Positions 33,855 to 43,300 of a stretch of 64,000 nucleotides of DNA are shown here, piece after piece. Each line of letters starts with the position of its first letter. The first letter of the stretch is position 1. Under the pieces are notes generated by a model. It made no database searches, had not been told where the DNA came from, and saw only the letters and a program-made list of their open reading frames with translations. This DNA comes from CAVQBJ01 sp963724405 (GTDB lineage Bacteria > Actinomycetota > Thermoleophilia > Solirubrobacterales > Solirubrobacteraceae): contig CAVRUQ010000006.1 of assembly GCA_963724405.1 (NCBI GenBank), positions 186,001-250,000 on the forward strand. The letters run 5' to 3'. A program made the position numbers and the translations under genes.

Positions 33855-35030
33855 GTGCTCCGGGGGTCGCACCGGCGACGTGTATTGGTCGCTTCGGCAG
33901 CGATTGGCGTCTGTGTCGTATTCGCTGCGCCGGCTGCTGCGACAATCACCGTGACGTCGCCGTTCAGCCAGTCGCAGCCGTACGCGACTGATGTGCAACT
34001 CGCGGCGTCGGTGCCAGCGGCGAGCGAGCTGAGCGCCGAGTTGCTGCCCGTCGACGTCTGGGGTGGTGACGACACCGGCAACACTTCCTGTCCCATGGTC
34101 AAGGATGCGCAGGAGCCGCCGCTCGTTGATCCGCTCAGCTTCTCACCCGCGACAACGGCTGTCGGCCCAGGTCAGTTCACCGCTTCGCTGTCGGTCGATC
34201 CGACGGCCACCGGCAGCTACCTGTTCTGCGCCTACGCCGAGGACCAACTCATCGAGAGCGACGCCGTGACGGTCGCCGCGCCGCCAGCCACCCTCAACGT
34301 GGCGTCCACGCCAACCCCGGCCGGGTTCATCATCACCGCATCCGGCACCACGCCGCTGCCGTCCGAGCTGCTCATCACTCCGATAGGCGACTGCATCCCC
34401 GAATGGGCTCCCGCATGCACAAGTGACGCCGTCGACGCAGCAACGCCGATCGTCCTACCGGCGGGACCGTTCAGCGTCACGTTCCCAACCTCGCTGACGT
34501 CCGCCCAGAGCGTGCTCGCCCAACTCGCGCCGCTCGGCGGCGGAGCGCCGTACGGGACCCAGTTCCTGTACCTCGCGCTCGGCACACAGGCCCCGTCAGG
34601 TGTGACGGTGCCTGTGCCCACGCCGGCCGCCGCGCCCCAGACGCCGCCATCCGCGTCGCAAGCGCCGACACCCGCCGCGCTCCCGACGGCACGCCTGAGT
34701 CTCGTGGCCGAACGAGTCGCGACGGCTCGTCGGCGCGGGATCCGCGCCGACGTGATGTGCGACGGCCAGTGCGCACTGCGTGTTGTGCTGAGGGTCAGGG
34801 ACGTCCGCCGGCGCGGCCGCCTCGCGGCCGGCACACACGAGCTGGGATCCCTCACCGTCACACTGAGCCGCGCCGGAACGAGCGACGTGCTGATCCGCCT
34901 GAGTGCGAGCGGCGAGCAACTGCTGCGAGGCGCCGACACCGCTCAAGTCACCGCTACCGCCACGCTGAGCGCACCCGGCGTGCCCACCACGAACCGGCTG
35001 GTTGCCCCGAGCGTGACGCTCGGCCATTGA
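33855..35030 (+). CDS. Secreted Ig-like/beta-rich protein
   Basis: 391 residues from a GTG. A signal peptide (basic SHRRRVLVASAAIGVCVVFAAPAAA, cut near 28) precedes beta-rich domains: TVTSPFSQSQPYATDVQLAASVP and LFCAYAEDQLIESDAVTVA near 125. A Pro-rich linker (about 255-275) leads to a C-terminal beta domain. Four cysteines lie in pairs. It is divergent from the FG-GAP surface protein and may be co-displayed with it. Function unknown. Confidence 0.72.
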   Translation: MLRGSHRRRVLVASAAIGVCVVFAAPAAATITVTSPFSQSQPYATDVQLAASVPAASELSAELLPVDVWGGDDTGNTSCPMVKDAQEPPLVDPLSFSPATTAVGPGQFTASLSVDPTATGSYLFCAYAEDQLIESDAVTVAAPPATLNVASTPTPAGFIITASGTTPLPSELLITPIGDCIPEWAPACTSDAVDAATPIVLPAGPFSVTFPTSLTSAQSVLAQLAPLGGGAPYGTQFLYLALGTQAPSGVTVPVPTPAAAPQTPPSASQAPTPAALPTARLSLVAERVATARRRGIRADVMCDGQCALRVVLRVRDVRRRGRLAAGTHELGSLTVTLSRAGTSDVLIRLSASGEQLLRGADTAQVTATATLSAPGVPTTNRLVAPSVTLGH

Positions 35031-35337
35031 CGCCACACTTAGGCCAGCACCCTGCAAAGAGAGGTGGCGAGCCCCGGGGACGAATCCGTCCGGATGATCG
35101 GCCCGGCAGGACGATCGAACCGTCGCCAGAAGCACGCGCGCAGACCGTGCGCCGCGACGCGAAGCGCAAGCCAGCTCGCGACGAAACGCTCATCTTCAAA
35201 GCGAGCGTCCCGGACGTGGCTTCCCGGACGCGGATTCCGCGCGGAGCTGGCGCGATCTCCACCATGCGAGGGTGCTTGTCCGGGCGACAAGTCAGGGCCG
35301 GGCTCGGCTTCGAGTCGGGGGAGGATATCCTCGCGAT
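35031..35337. other. Gap of 307 bases
   Basis: It lies between the secreted protein and the SnoaL-like gene. GGGGAGG at about 35317-35323 is a possible ribosome site for the latter. No gene or hairpin is evident. Confidence 0.4.
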
Positions 35338-35790
35338 GTGTACCGGGCGTTGATCCGCCGGCGGGTGGTGTCCAACTTCGCGCGGCTCAGCGCGGGGGAC
35401 TACAGAGCGGTCGTGGCGCAGCTTGCTCCGGACGTGCATCACGTCTTTGCAGGCGATAGCGCGCTCGGCGGGGAGCGTCACAGCCGCGCCGCAGTCGAGC
35501 GATGGTTCGAGCGCCTGTTCCGGCTCTGCCCGCAGATGAGCTTCGAAGTTGGGCGATTGATCTCGGGCGGGCCGCCTTGGGACATCGTCGCGGCCGCCGA
35601 GTGGGTGGGCCACGTCACGCCTGCAGCCGGGGAGGCCTACACCAATGTGGGAACCCACGTCTTCCACATCCGCAACGGCCGCGTGGCGTACTTCCACGCG
35701 TACGAGGACACCGAGAAGGTGGCGCGCGCATGCGAGCGGATGGCTGCGCTCGGCATCGAGGAGGCAGCGGCGGCTCCAATCGTCGACTAG
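35338..35790 (+). CDS. SnoaL/NTF2-like domain protein
   Basis: 150 residues. The start is a GTG giving VYRALIRRRVVSNFARLSAGDYRAVVAQLAPDVHHVFAGD, the expected N-terminus of this NTF2-like family. A cone fold continues with HSRAAVERWFERLFRLCPQMSFEV and NVGTHVFHIRNGRVAYFHAYED. It likely binds a small ligand or is an isomerase-like protein; the substrate is unknown. A ribosome site is weak and 14 bases away. Confidence 0.83.
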   Translation: MYRALIRRRVVSNFARLSAGDYRAVVAQLAPDVHHVFAGDSALGGERHSRAAVERWFERLFRLCPQMSFEVGRLISGGPPWDIVAAAEWVGHVTPAAGEAYTNVGTHVFHIRNGRVAYFHAYEDTEKVARACERMAALGIEEAAAAPIVD

Positions 35791-35911
35791 CAGCCCCTGC
35801 GTCCACGGATGCAGGTCCCGACTCACCGCACGGTGGCGAACCCGCTCCTCGCCAGCTGGGGTGCGGCGTCGGGTCGGCCCAGGCTCGTCGGCCGACCCGA
35901 CCGCGTGTGAG

Positions 35912-36034
35912 CTATCGCGTCAGGTGGAGACCGGCGGTGACTGAGATCGTCGGCGATGGTCGGCCGTGGACGGTGCCGATGATTTCGCTGCTGTCGATGC
36001 CCTGCAGGTAGATGCTGGTGATCCCGAGGTTGGT
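35912..36034 (-). pseudogene. C-terminal relic of a tyrosine integrase
   Basis: The minus strand reads NLGITSIYLQGIDSSEIIGTVHGRPS and continues to a TAG stop at 35912. This is the end of an actinobacterial phage-type integrase family (Tyr in SIYLQGID). A TGA lies in frame just upstream of it, and no catalytic domain remains. Related relics are at 44266 and 63112. Confidence 0.75.
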
Positions 36035-36069
36035 TCAGGGCTGCTTTGGAGCCGACCCCGGCTGTGCGG

Positions 36070-36735
36070 TTAGGGCGCTTTGGCGATCCGGTAGCCGACT
36101 CCGGGGGTGGTGTGGATGATGTCGGGCTGACCGAGTTTGCGTCTGAGTCGGAGGATGGTGACCCTGACGGTGTTGGTGAACGGGTCGACGTTCTCATCCC
36201 AGGCCTGCTCGAGGAGCCGCTCGGCGCTGAGTGCGTCCGGGCTGGCCTTCAGCAGCGCTTCGAGCACGGCACGCTCTTTCCTGGAGAGCTCGATCGTCCG
36301 TCCGTCGCGCATGACGGTGGCGGTGAGCGGGTCGAGTTCAACGCCGGCCGCTTGAAGGGTGCGGCTGCGGGCGGTGGGTCGGCGCCGGGCCAGCGCGCGC
36401 ACGCGCAGGACCAGCTCAGGGAAGTGGAAGGGCTTTGGGAGGTAGTCGTCGGCGCCGAGCGCGAGCCCCTTGACGCGGTCGGCGGGGGCGCCGGCGGCGG
36501 TGAGCATCAGGATCATCGGGGGCTCTTCGGTGTGAGTGATGATCTGGCAGAGCTGGTCGCCGTGGATGCCGGGGAGGTCGCGGTCCAGGAGCACGACGTC
36601 GTAGGGGTTGACATTGACCTTTGAGATGGCTTCGTGGCCGTCGTAGGCAACGTCGACGGCGATTCCCTGGTCGCGCAGTCCTTCGGCGATCCGTTTGGCG
36701 TGGCGGGGCATGTCCTCGACGACGAGAACCCTCAT
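36070..36735 (-). CDS. OmpR/PhoB-family response regulator
   Basis: 221 residues. The receiver domain has VEDM (acidic pair), the phosphorylation Asp in VVLLDRDLPGIHG (about 51), MLTAAG and the lysine in LPKPFHFPEL. The winged-helix domain (about 130-218) has SRKERAVLEALLKASPDALSAERLLEQAWDENVDPFTNTVRVTILRLRRKLG. It is encoded after its histidine kinase with a four-base ATGA overlap. The pair is divergent from a lipoprotein gene with likely response-regulator boxes between. Confidence 0.93.
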   Translation of the reverse strand: MRVLVVEDMPRHAKRIAEGLRDQGIAVDVAYDGHEAISKVNVNPYDVVLLDRDLPGIHGDQLCQIITHTEEPPMILMLTAAGAPADRVKGLALGADDYLPKPFHFPELVLRVRALARRRPTARSRTLQAAGVELDPLTATVMRDGRTIELSRKERAVLEALLKASPDALSAERLLEQAWDENVDPFTNTVRVTILRLRRKLGQPDIIHTTPGVGYRIAKAP

Positions 36736-37931
36736 CCTGTGGCCTGCGCGAGCTGTGGGACGGTTGCGGCTGGAAGCGTGATTTGGACGCGGAGCCCGCC
36801 TTCCGCGCGGGCGTAGAGTTCGAGGCCGCCGTCGTGTGCGGCGGCGACGGCGGCGACGATCGACAGCCCAAGTCCATGGCCGTGCTGTGATCCGGTGCGG
36901 TCCTGGGTGAGGCGTTTGAACGGTTGCGCGAGCTGCGCGACCGCGTCCTGGTCGAGGATTGGGCCGCTGCTGTCGACGCTCATTCGTGCCTGCTGTCCGT
37001 TGGTAGGTGCGAGTGTGATCTTGATCGAGCCGTCCGGCTGGTTGTGGCGCACGGCGTTCTCGATCACGTTCTCGATCATGCGCGCGAACAGCGTGGCGCT
37101 GCCGACTACCTCGACCGCGGCGAGATGCGTCTCGACCGTCAGCTTCTTGGCGGCGATCTGGTCGGCGCGGGCGGCGAGTGCGGCGGTGATGATCGGTTCG
37201 AGCGCCACCTGGTTGTGCTCCTCGAGCTGGCCGCTTTGGGCGCGGGCGAGCGCGAGGAAGCTCCCCAGCAGCCGGTCGGCGTGGTCGAGATCCACGCGCA
37301 GCTCGGCGTCCAGTTCACGCGTCTGCACGGGGACGCCGCCGGGCTTGCCGATCGCGACGTCGAGGGTGGTGCGCATCATCGCCAGCGGGGTGCGCAGCTC
37401 ATGCGAGGCGTTTGCGACAAACCGTTGTTGCGCGTCAAAGGCGGCCTCCAGCCGCTCCAGCAGCCGATCGATCGTATCGGCAAGCAGACGCAGCTCATCC
37501 CGTGGACCCCGCATCGCCAGCCGCTCGTGCAGATTCGTATCCGAGATCCGCTCGGCGGCCGCGGTGATCGTCCGCAACGGCGCCAGCACGCGCCCGGCCA
37601 CCACCCACCCCAGCACGCCTGAGACGAGCGCCATGATCCCGAGGGCGATCCCCGACCCGACCAGCAGGCGGTGCAGGTAGGCCGCGCGTACTCTGCCGAG
37701 CGCCGCGTCGAGCGCCGCGAGGCTCGAATTCGTCGGGCTTCCGTCGGGCGTGGCTGCCTTCGGCGGGTAGGAGAACGCGAATTTGATGAAGAACTCGTAC
37801 GTGATCGCGAGCAGCGCCGCGCCGCAGAACAGAAACAGGGCGCTGTAGAGCAGCGTCAGGCGCCACCGGACGGTAGGGCGGGGAAAGAGCGGTCGCAAGA
37901 TGGGCCGGTCAAGCGTTCGGCTGAGCTTCAC
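36732..37931 (-). CDS. Sensor histidine kinase
   Basis: 399 residues starting at GTG 37931. Membrane segments are at about 25-47 and 88-110, bracketing a short extracytoplasmic loop. HAMP follows, then the H-box FVANASHELRTPLAMMRTTL and ATPase boxes N (MIENVIENAVRHN) and G2 (HGHGLGLSIVAAV). It precedes the regulator gene with a four-base overlap. The sensed signal is unknown. The order kinase then regulator is the reverse of many systems. Confidence 0.92.
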   Translation of the reverse strand: MKLSRTLDRPILRPLFPRPTVRWRLTLLYSALFLFCGAALLAITYEFFIKFAFSYPPKAATPDGSPTNSSLAALDAALGRVRAAYLHRLLVGSGIALGIMALVSGVLGWVVAGRVLAPLRTITAAAERISDTNLHERLAMRGPRDELRLLADTIDRLLERLEAAFDAQQRFVANASHELRTPLAMMRTTLDVAIGKPGGVPVQTRELDAELRVDLDHADRLLGSFLALARAQSGQLEEHNQVALEPIITAALAARADQIAAKKLTVETHLAAVEVVGSATLFARMIENVIENAVRHNQPDGSIKITLAPTNGQQARMSVDSSGPILDQDAVAQLAQPFKRLTQDRTGSQHGHGLGLSIVAAVAAAHDGGLELYARAEGGLRVQITLPAATVPQLAQATG

Positions 37932-37955
37932 GGCGCTGACGATGCCGCAGGGCGC

Positions 37956-37992
37956 GTTACAGCGAGATAACACGGTAACCCGCCTGTAACCC
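37956..37992. promoter_or_regulatory. Candidate response-regulator boxes
   Basis: TAACCC occurs twice (37976 and 37987) with an 11-bp period, the usual spacing for OmpR-family tandem sites. GTTACAG (37956) is the inverse of CTGTAAC at 37984, a further inverted repeat. They lie between the kinase start and the divergent lipoprotein gene, so autoregulation of both is plausible. Confidence 0.5.
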
Positions 37993-38072
37993 GGCGTGGG
38001 GCACGCTCGCAACTGTCCTTCGCCCTCAACGTGGCTCTCCCCGCCGCTCTCGACTGAAGGGAACCGAACCCC

Positions 38073-38648
38073 GTGCGTTGCCGCGGTCCACTCATCCCCA
38101 CCTTCGCCGTCGCCGCCGCCGCGCTCTCGCTGCTCGCGGCCGGCTGTGGCGGCGCCAGCTCTCCCGGGGTTGCCAGCGTCGGCTCCTCCACGACCGCCGC
38201 TACGACCACCCCGAGCGGACTGCTCGCCTACTCCCAGTGCATGCGCTCCCACGGGGTCGCAACCTTTCCCGACCCCGACGGCAGCGAAGGGATCCCCAAG
38301 GACCAGGTGATCCCCCTGGTCAGCAGTCCCGAGTTCCAGCCGGCCTCGAAAGCCTGCGTGCACCTGCTGGCGAACGGCAGCCTGGGGCCGTCGCAGCAAA
38401 CGGACCAACAGACGGCCACCCGCGTCGCGGACAGGCTGTCGTTCGCCCGATGCATGCGCAGCCACGGCGTGACCCGCTTCCCCGATCCGACCGCGCAAGG
38501 CGATCTATCGATCGCGACGGTCCAGGCCCAAGGCATCGACGTGCACTCACCAGCGGTGCTGCGGGTCGTGCAGGCGTGCCTGCCGGCGTCCCACGGCGAG
38601 CTCACACCCGCGAAGGTTGCAGAGGCGCTCAACCATGCCGGCGGCTGA
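38073..38648 (+). CDS. Lipoprotein with two CMRSHGV/FPDP repeats
   Basis: 191 residues from a GTG. The lipobox is LAAGC near 22-26. Two copies of a repeat follow: CMRSHGVATFPDP (about 57) and CMRSHGVTRFPDP (about 127), each with Cys, His and Pro landmarks. The family is common in Thermoleophilia and other actinobacteria. It is divergent from the HK-RR pair and is its likely target. Function unknown; a metal or ligand sensor role is conjecture. Confidence 0.82.
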   Translation: MRCRGPLIPTFAVAAAALSLLAAGCGGASSPGVASVGSSTTAATTTPSGLLAYSQCMRSHGVATFPDPDGSEGIPKDQVIPLVSSPEFQPASKACVHLLANGSLGPSQQTDQQTATRVADRLSFARCMRSHGVTRFPDPTAQGDLSIATVQAQGIDVHSPAVLRVVQACLPASHGELTPAKVAEALNHAGG

Positions 38649-38988
38649 GCCGGCCGCCAGTCCCCGCTCTTCGGGTGAAGCGCTCGCGAGAGACCCCCAA
38701 GCAGCCCCGGCGGCGGGCCGCGAGGTAGCGTCGCCCGACGCTGCTCATGCGAGCGCGGCCACCCGCGGACACGCGGTCACGAAGCCGTGGCGGGACCGAA
38801 CCTACGCGTGAGCATGAAAGCGAGTCCCGGCACGCGGTTGCCGAAGCACCTGCTCGTCGCGACGAGCGTGTCCGCCGCCGGCCACGATCACGTCGATGGG
38901 GCCGGCTCGCCGCCCTGTTCCCCGCAAGCCGCGCATAGGGGGGCTCGCACCCAGAGCCGCGAGATACGCGTCGCGGTGTGAAAGCGGG
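38649..38988. other. Gap of 340 bases
   Basis: No supported gene. It contains GAAAGCG and GTGAAAGCGGG motifs related to those of other intergenic regions in this half of the window. Confidence 0.35.
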
Positions 38989-39697
38989 TTAGCAAGCAGG
39001 TTGGACGTCCTTGGCTGCGTGAGCGACGGTCGGATCGAGGTTGGTGAAGCCCTGCCATGTCCCGTGTGCCTGGTAGGGGCGGAAGCGTGCGAACACGGAT
39101 TCGTGGTGGAACCGCCGTTGATGGTGGGCGCGACTGGCGTAGAGATGGGCCCCGCCGGTTCGCCGGGCGTAGGAGCGCGTGGCGGAGACATTGCGCCAGA
39201 CGGTGAACGAGGCGACGAGCCGTGGCGGTCGGGCGAGCGCGGTGGACAGGAGCAGGCCCGGGCGGCGATCGCTTGGCGCTCCGCAGCGCCGCTGGCCTGG
39301 AAGAACCCGACCGCTCGGCGTAGTACGAGCTTTCCCATCGTGAGAACTGCTACCGGCTCGCCGTCGTCGAGCGATGCTCGCGGTTGGTACAGCTCGGGGA
39401 GGACCTGCCAGTCGCCGACGGCGCCGAGCGGCTCGAGGCGCGCGCACCAGCCGGCGCAGAGTGGCTCCGCGACCGGTCGTTTGCGAGGAAGTCGTCGAGA
39501 GCGGCGTCGTCTGTCCAAGCGGCAGTCACGGCGAGACCGGTCGGGCGTGGCGGCGGGAAGATGCCGGCCGCGAGCGGAACCGCGGCCGTTTTCTGCCACC
39601 AGATCAGGCCGGCCCTCTTGGCTGGCGCCGGGCGAGGCCGCAGCGCCGCGAACGTTGCGCTGGGAGGGAGCTCTACGAGGTGCAATGAGAGGATCAT
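38989..39697 (-). pseudogene. Frameshifted gene, possible monooxygenase-like protein
   Basis: On the minus strand a protein begins ILSLHLVELPPSATFAALRP at 39697 and continues through WWQKTAAVPLAAGIFPPPRPTG. It then changes frame near 39485 (LCAGWCARLEPLGAVGDWQVLPEL) and again near 39265 (STALARPPRLVASFTVWRN and FHHESVFARFRPYQAHGTW). All three pieces have coding character in one order, so this is one gene with two frameshifts. The family is uncertain; it recalls monooxygenase-like hypothetical proteins. Assembly error cannot be excluded. Confidence 0.6.
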
Positions 39698-39714
39698 CGG
39701 TTGCTCCGTGGTGG

Positions 39715-40158
39715 TTACGGCGCCAGGGGGAAGACGAACGTGGTCTTGGCGATGGTTCCGCCGACCGACACGGTGCCGCTGACGGTGCTGTAGCGGCCGG
39801 TGCCGCCGGTGATCACGGCGTCGGTGTGCACCGTGTTGCTGTTGACGTCGAAGACGCCTTGGATCGTGATCTGGCCGTGGGTGAGCACGAAGTCGGCGGT
39901 GCACAGCGCGCTGCCGGCGGGGTTCGTCACCACGCATTCGAAGTAGTCGTGGCCGCTGTCGTTGCCGGAGTCTCGGTCGTAGAACTCAAACCGGTCGCCC
40001 GCGGCCGGTGCGGTCGTTGGTCCGGTGAGCAGCAATTCGCTCGATGTGACCTTCAGCTCGCGTGGCACGGACCGGCTGATCGCGGGTGCGACGCTGGTCA
40101 GTGCGCCTGCGACGACGGCGGCGGCGGTCGTTGCGGTGGCTAGGGCAAGGCGTTTCAT
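39715..40158 (-). CDS. Secreted allene-oxide-cyclase-like beta-barrel protein
   Basis: 147 residues. A signal (KRLALATATTAAAVVAGAL, cut near 28) precedes a compact beta-barrel: LKVTSSELLLTGP, GDRFEFYDRDSG, VLTHGQITIQGVFDV and VITGGTGRYSTVSGTVSVGG. The GGTGRY-x-xxSG motif is that of dirigent/allene-oxide-cyclase-like barrels in actinobacteria. A good AGGAGACG ribosome site precedes the ATG. Function unknown. Confidence 0.82.
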   Translation of the reverse strand: MKRLALATATTAAAVVAGALTSVAPAISRSVPRELKVTSSELLLTGPTTAPAAGDRFEFYDRDSGNDSGHDYFECVVTNPAGSALCTADFVLTHGQITIQGVFDVNSNTVHTDAVITGGTGRYSTVSGTVSVGGTIAKTTFVFPLAP

Positions 40159-40387
40159 CGCACGTCTCCTTGTGGTGGTTGGCTGTGCTTGTGCGAACCG
40201 GAGGTCGTCAGTTGGGAACGGCTGAGGGCTCGGATCGCGTGGTTCGGAGCGTGCTCGTCGACGTTGCCGGGTACATCGGCCAGATGGCGTATTCGCGCCG
40301 GCGTGAATGCCTAGCGCGTGCTTGAGGAGTCGCTCGGCGATCTGTCGCGCGCGCGGCCTGGGTCGGCGTGCGGGGTTGAGACCGGGT

Positions 40388-43300
40388 TCAGAGTTCGCGG
40401 CGCGTGGCCTGTGCGGCGAGCTCGGCGCGGGTTGAGACGCCGAGCTTCGCGAACACGTGCGCGAGGTGCGCCTGGACTGTGCGCCTTGAAATAAACAGGC
40501 GCTCGCCGATCTGCGGGTTGGTGAGCCCCTCAGTGACGAGCTCAACAACCCGAAGTTCAGCTGGGCTGAGACTGTCCCAGCCACGCAGCGGCCGTTTGCG
40601 CGACCCGCGGCCTCGTTCAGCGTAGTCAACCGCCTCGTCGAGCGACAGCGCGGCGCCGGCTGCCCATGCGGTATCGAACGCGTCGCCGTCCAACGCCGCC
40701 CGCAGCACGTTCAGCGCGGCGTCATATGGAGGCGTGCGAACTGGGAACCGCGCGCACCCGGCCTTGGCCCGTGCGGCGCTGGCGGCGGCGAGCAGCCTGA
40801 CACCCTGTTCCTCGCTCTGCAGGTCGCCAAGCAGTCCGGCGAGGGACTCAAGGACGTCGATGACGCCACCGGGATCGCCGGCTTCGTGGAATGCACGCAG
40901 GGCTTCGTGAAGCAGCTCCTCGGCGAGCGACACCTCGCCGCCTTCGCGCGCGAGCGCGGCCTGCGCCTCGAGCGCCGGTCCGATCGCAAGCGGGTTCTCG
41001 CTGTTGAGGGCGATCTCGGCGGCTTCCTCGATCATCACCACGGCCGAAGCAACCTCTTCGCGCGCGAGCGCGGCTACGCTGAGGACGAGAAGCGCCCCGA
41101 CGACGTTGGCGTGGTAATTGTTCTGGCGCTGCCAGGGCAGGGCCTCGAGCATTGAAGCCTCAGCCAATTCGAGATCGCCGGTTGCGTATTCGAGCAGCGC
41201 CAATTGCCAAGCGACCATCGGCGCGATTTCGCTTGCGGTCTGCTCGCCGAGGGAGATCGCCTCCTCGAGGTGCGCTCGGGCTGCCGCGTAATCGCCGGCT
41301 CGGAGTTCGGCGAAGCCGAGGAACGTGAGACCGATCGCGGTGAACAGCGTGTCGCCGAGCGCGCGCGATTCGGTGAGCGCCTCCTCCAGCATCGCGTGGG
41401 CCTCGGGGAGCCGGCACTGGAACGTCGCCGTGAGACCAAGCCAGGTGAGAGACTCACGGATCCCGAGCAGGTTGCCCGCTTCCCGGGCCACGCCGAGCGC
41501 GTCCTCGAGCAGCGATTGAGCGGCCTCCAGCTGACCGCTCAGCGCCGCCAGAAGCCCGGCGCCGTAGAGGCCATCCGCGAGGAACCAGTGGTCGCCCAGG
41601 CGGCGAGTGATCTCAATGCTCTCGGTGAACGCGGGCATTGCCGCGGCCGGTTCGAGCTGGATCAGCGCCCACGCGATCAGCTCGAGCGCTCGCCCGGCCA
41701 CGCGCTCATCTCCGTTCTCGCGGGCCAGCGTCAGCGCCTCCTGCGCGAACCGACGCGTCGCCAGCCAGTCCGTCGAGAACGTCGCGATGTGGCTGGCGGC
41801 GATCAGCGCCTTGGCTCGCGCATCGGAACTCTCGTGCTCACCGCTGAGTGCGGCCTCGAGTCGCGCCCGGCCCTCGCGCCAATGTCCGCACGCCTCGAAG
41901 AACAACCACAACGCCGACGTGAGCCTGAGCGCTTCGTCGACACGCCCCGCATCGACCGCCCAGTCGAGCGCCGCGCGGAAGTTGTCGAGCTCCGTCGCCA
42001 GTAGCTCGACCGATCGATCCAGCGCAGCTCCGAACAGGTGCGGCTCGACCGCCTCAGCAAACCGCATGTAGTACTCCAGGTGCTGGTCGCGCACGAGCGC
42101 TGCCTCCGTGGCGTCACTCAGCTTCTGCCGCGCGTATGCCCGAATCGTCTCCAACATCCCATACCGAGTCGCCGTCCCCCGCTCCTCGGCCTGCACGAGC
42201 GATTTGTCGACCAGACTTGCGAGCGGATCGAAGATCCGCGCCGCGTCCAGACCCTCGCCCGCGCACACCGACTCGACGGCGTCGAGTGTCCACCCCCCAG
42301 CAAACACCGAAAGGCGCCGAAACAGCGTCCGCTCGTCGTCGCTCAGCAGGTCGTGGCTCCAATCGACGGACGCCTCCAAGGTTCGCTGACGCGGCAGCGC
42401 CGTCCGGGAACCTCCGGTCAGCAGCACGAACCGGTCGCGCATCCCGTCAGCGATCTCCTGCGGCGTCAGGAACCGCACACGCGCTGCCGCCAGTTCGATC
42501 GCCAGCGGAATCCCATCAAGCCGCCGGCAGATCGTCGCGATCGTCTCCGCGTTTGAATCGATCAGCCGGAAGTTCGGTCGCGCCCGAACGGCGCGCTCGC
42601 AGAACAACTGCACCGCCGCAGCCCTGTCCGGCGAGACTGGCACGAGCGAAGCGACCGGCACGGGCAACGACGGCACCCGCCAGCTCTGCTCCCCGTCCAC
42701 GCCCAGCGGCTCGCGGCTCGTCGCCAGAACGGCGACGCCGCTGCACGCCTCCAGCAGCCTGGCGACGAGCTCCGCGCTCGCGCCGAGCAGATGCTCGCAG
42801 TTGTCCAGCACGATCAGCACCTGACGCTCAGCCAGCTGCATCACCAGCGTGTCGATCACCGGCTGCGACACCACCTCACGAACCGAAAGGGCCGATGCGA
42901 CCGCGCTCGCCACCACCGCGGGATCGCCGATCGCCGCCAGATCGACCCACCACACACCGTCCGGATGATCGTCCAGCAGCTCAGCCGCGACCTGCATCGC
43001 CAAGCGTGTCTTGCCGCAGCCACCAGCGCCGATCAACGTCATCAGCCGCGAGCGCGCGAGCAACTCGCGAACCTCCGCAATCTCAACCTCACGGCCGACG
43101 AAGCTCGTCAATGCGATCGGCAGGTTGTTCGGCAGCACCGACAACGACCGCAGCGGAGCAAATGCATCGGGCAGATCGGGATGGCACAGCTGGTACACCT
43201 GCTCCGGCCTGGAAAGGTCGCGCAGCCGATGCGTCCCCAGCTGCCGAACGCTCGCCCCGTCCGGCAAGCCGCCAGCGACCAACTCGAACGTCGAGCGTGA

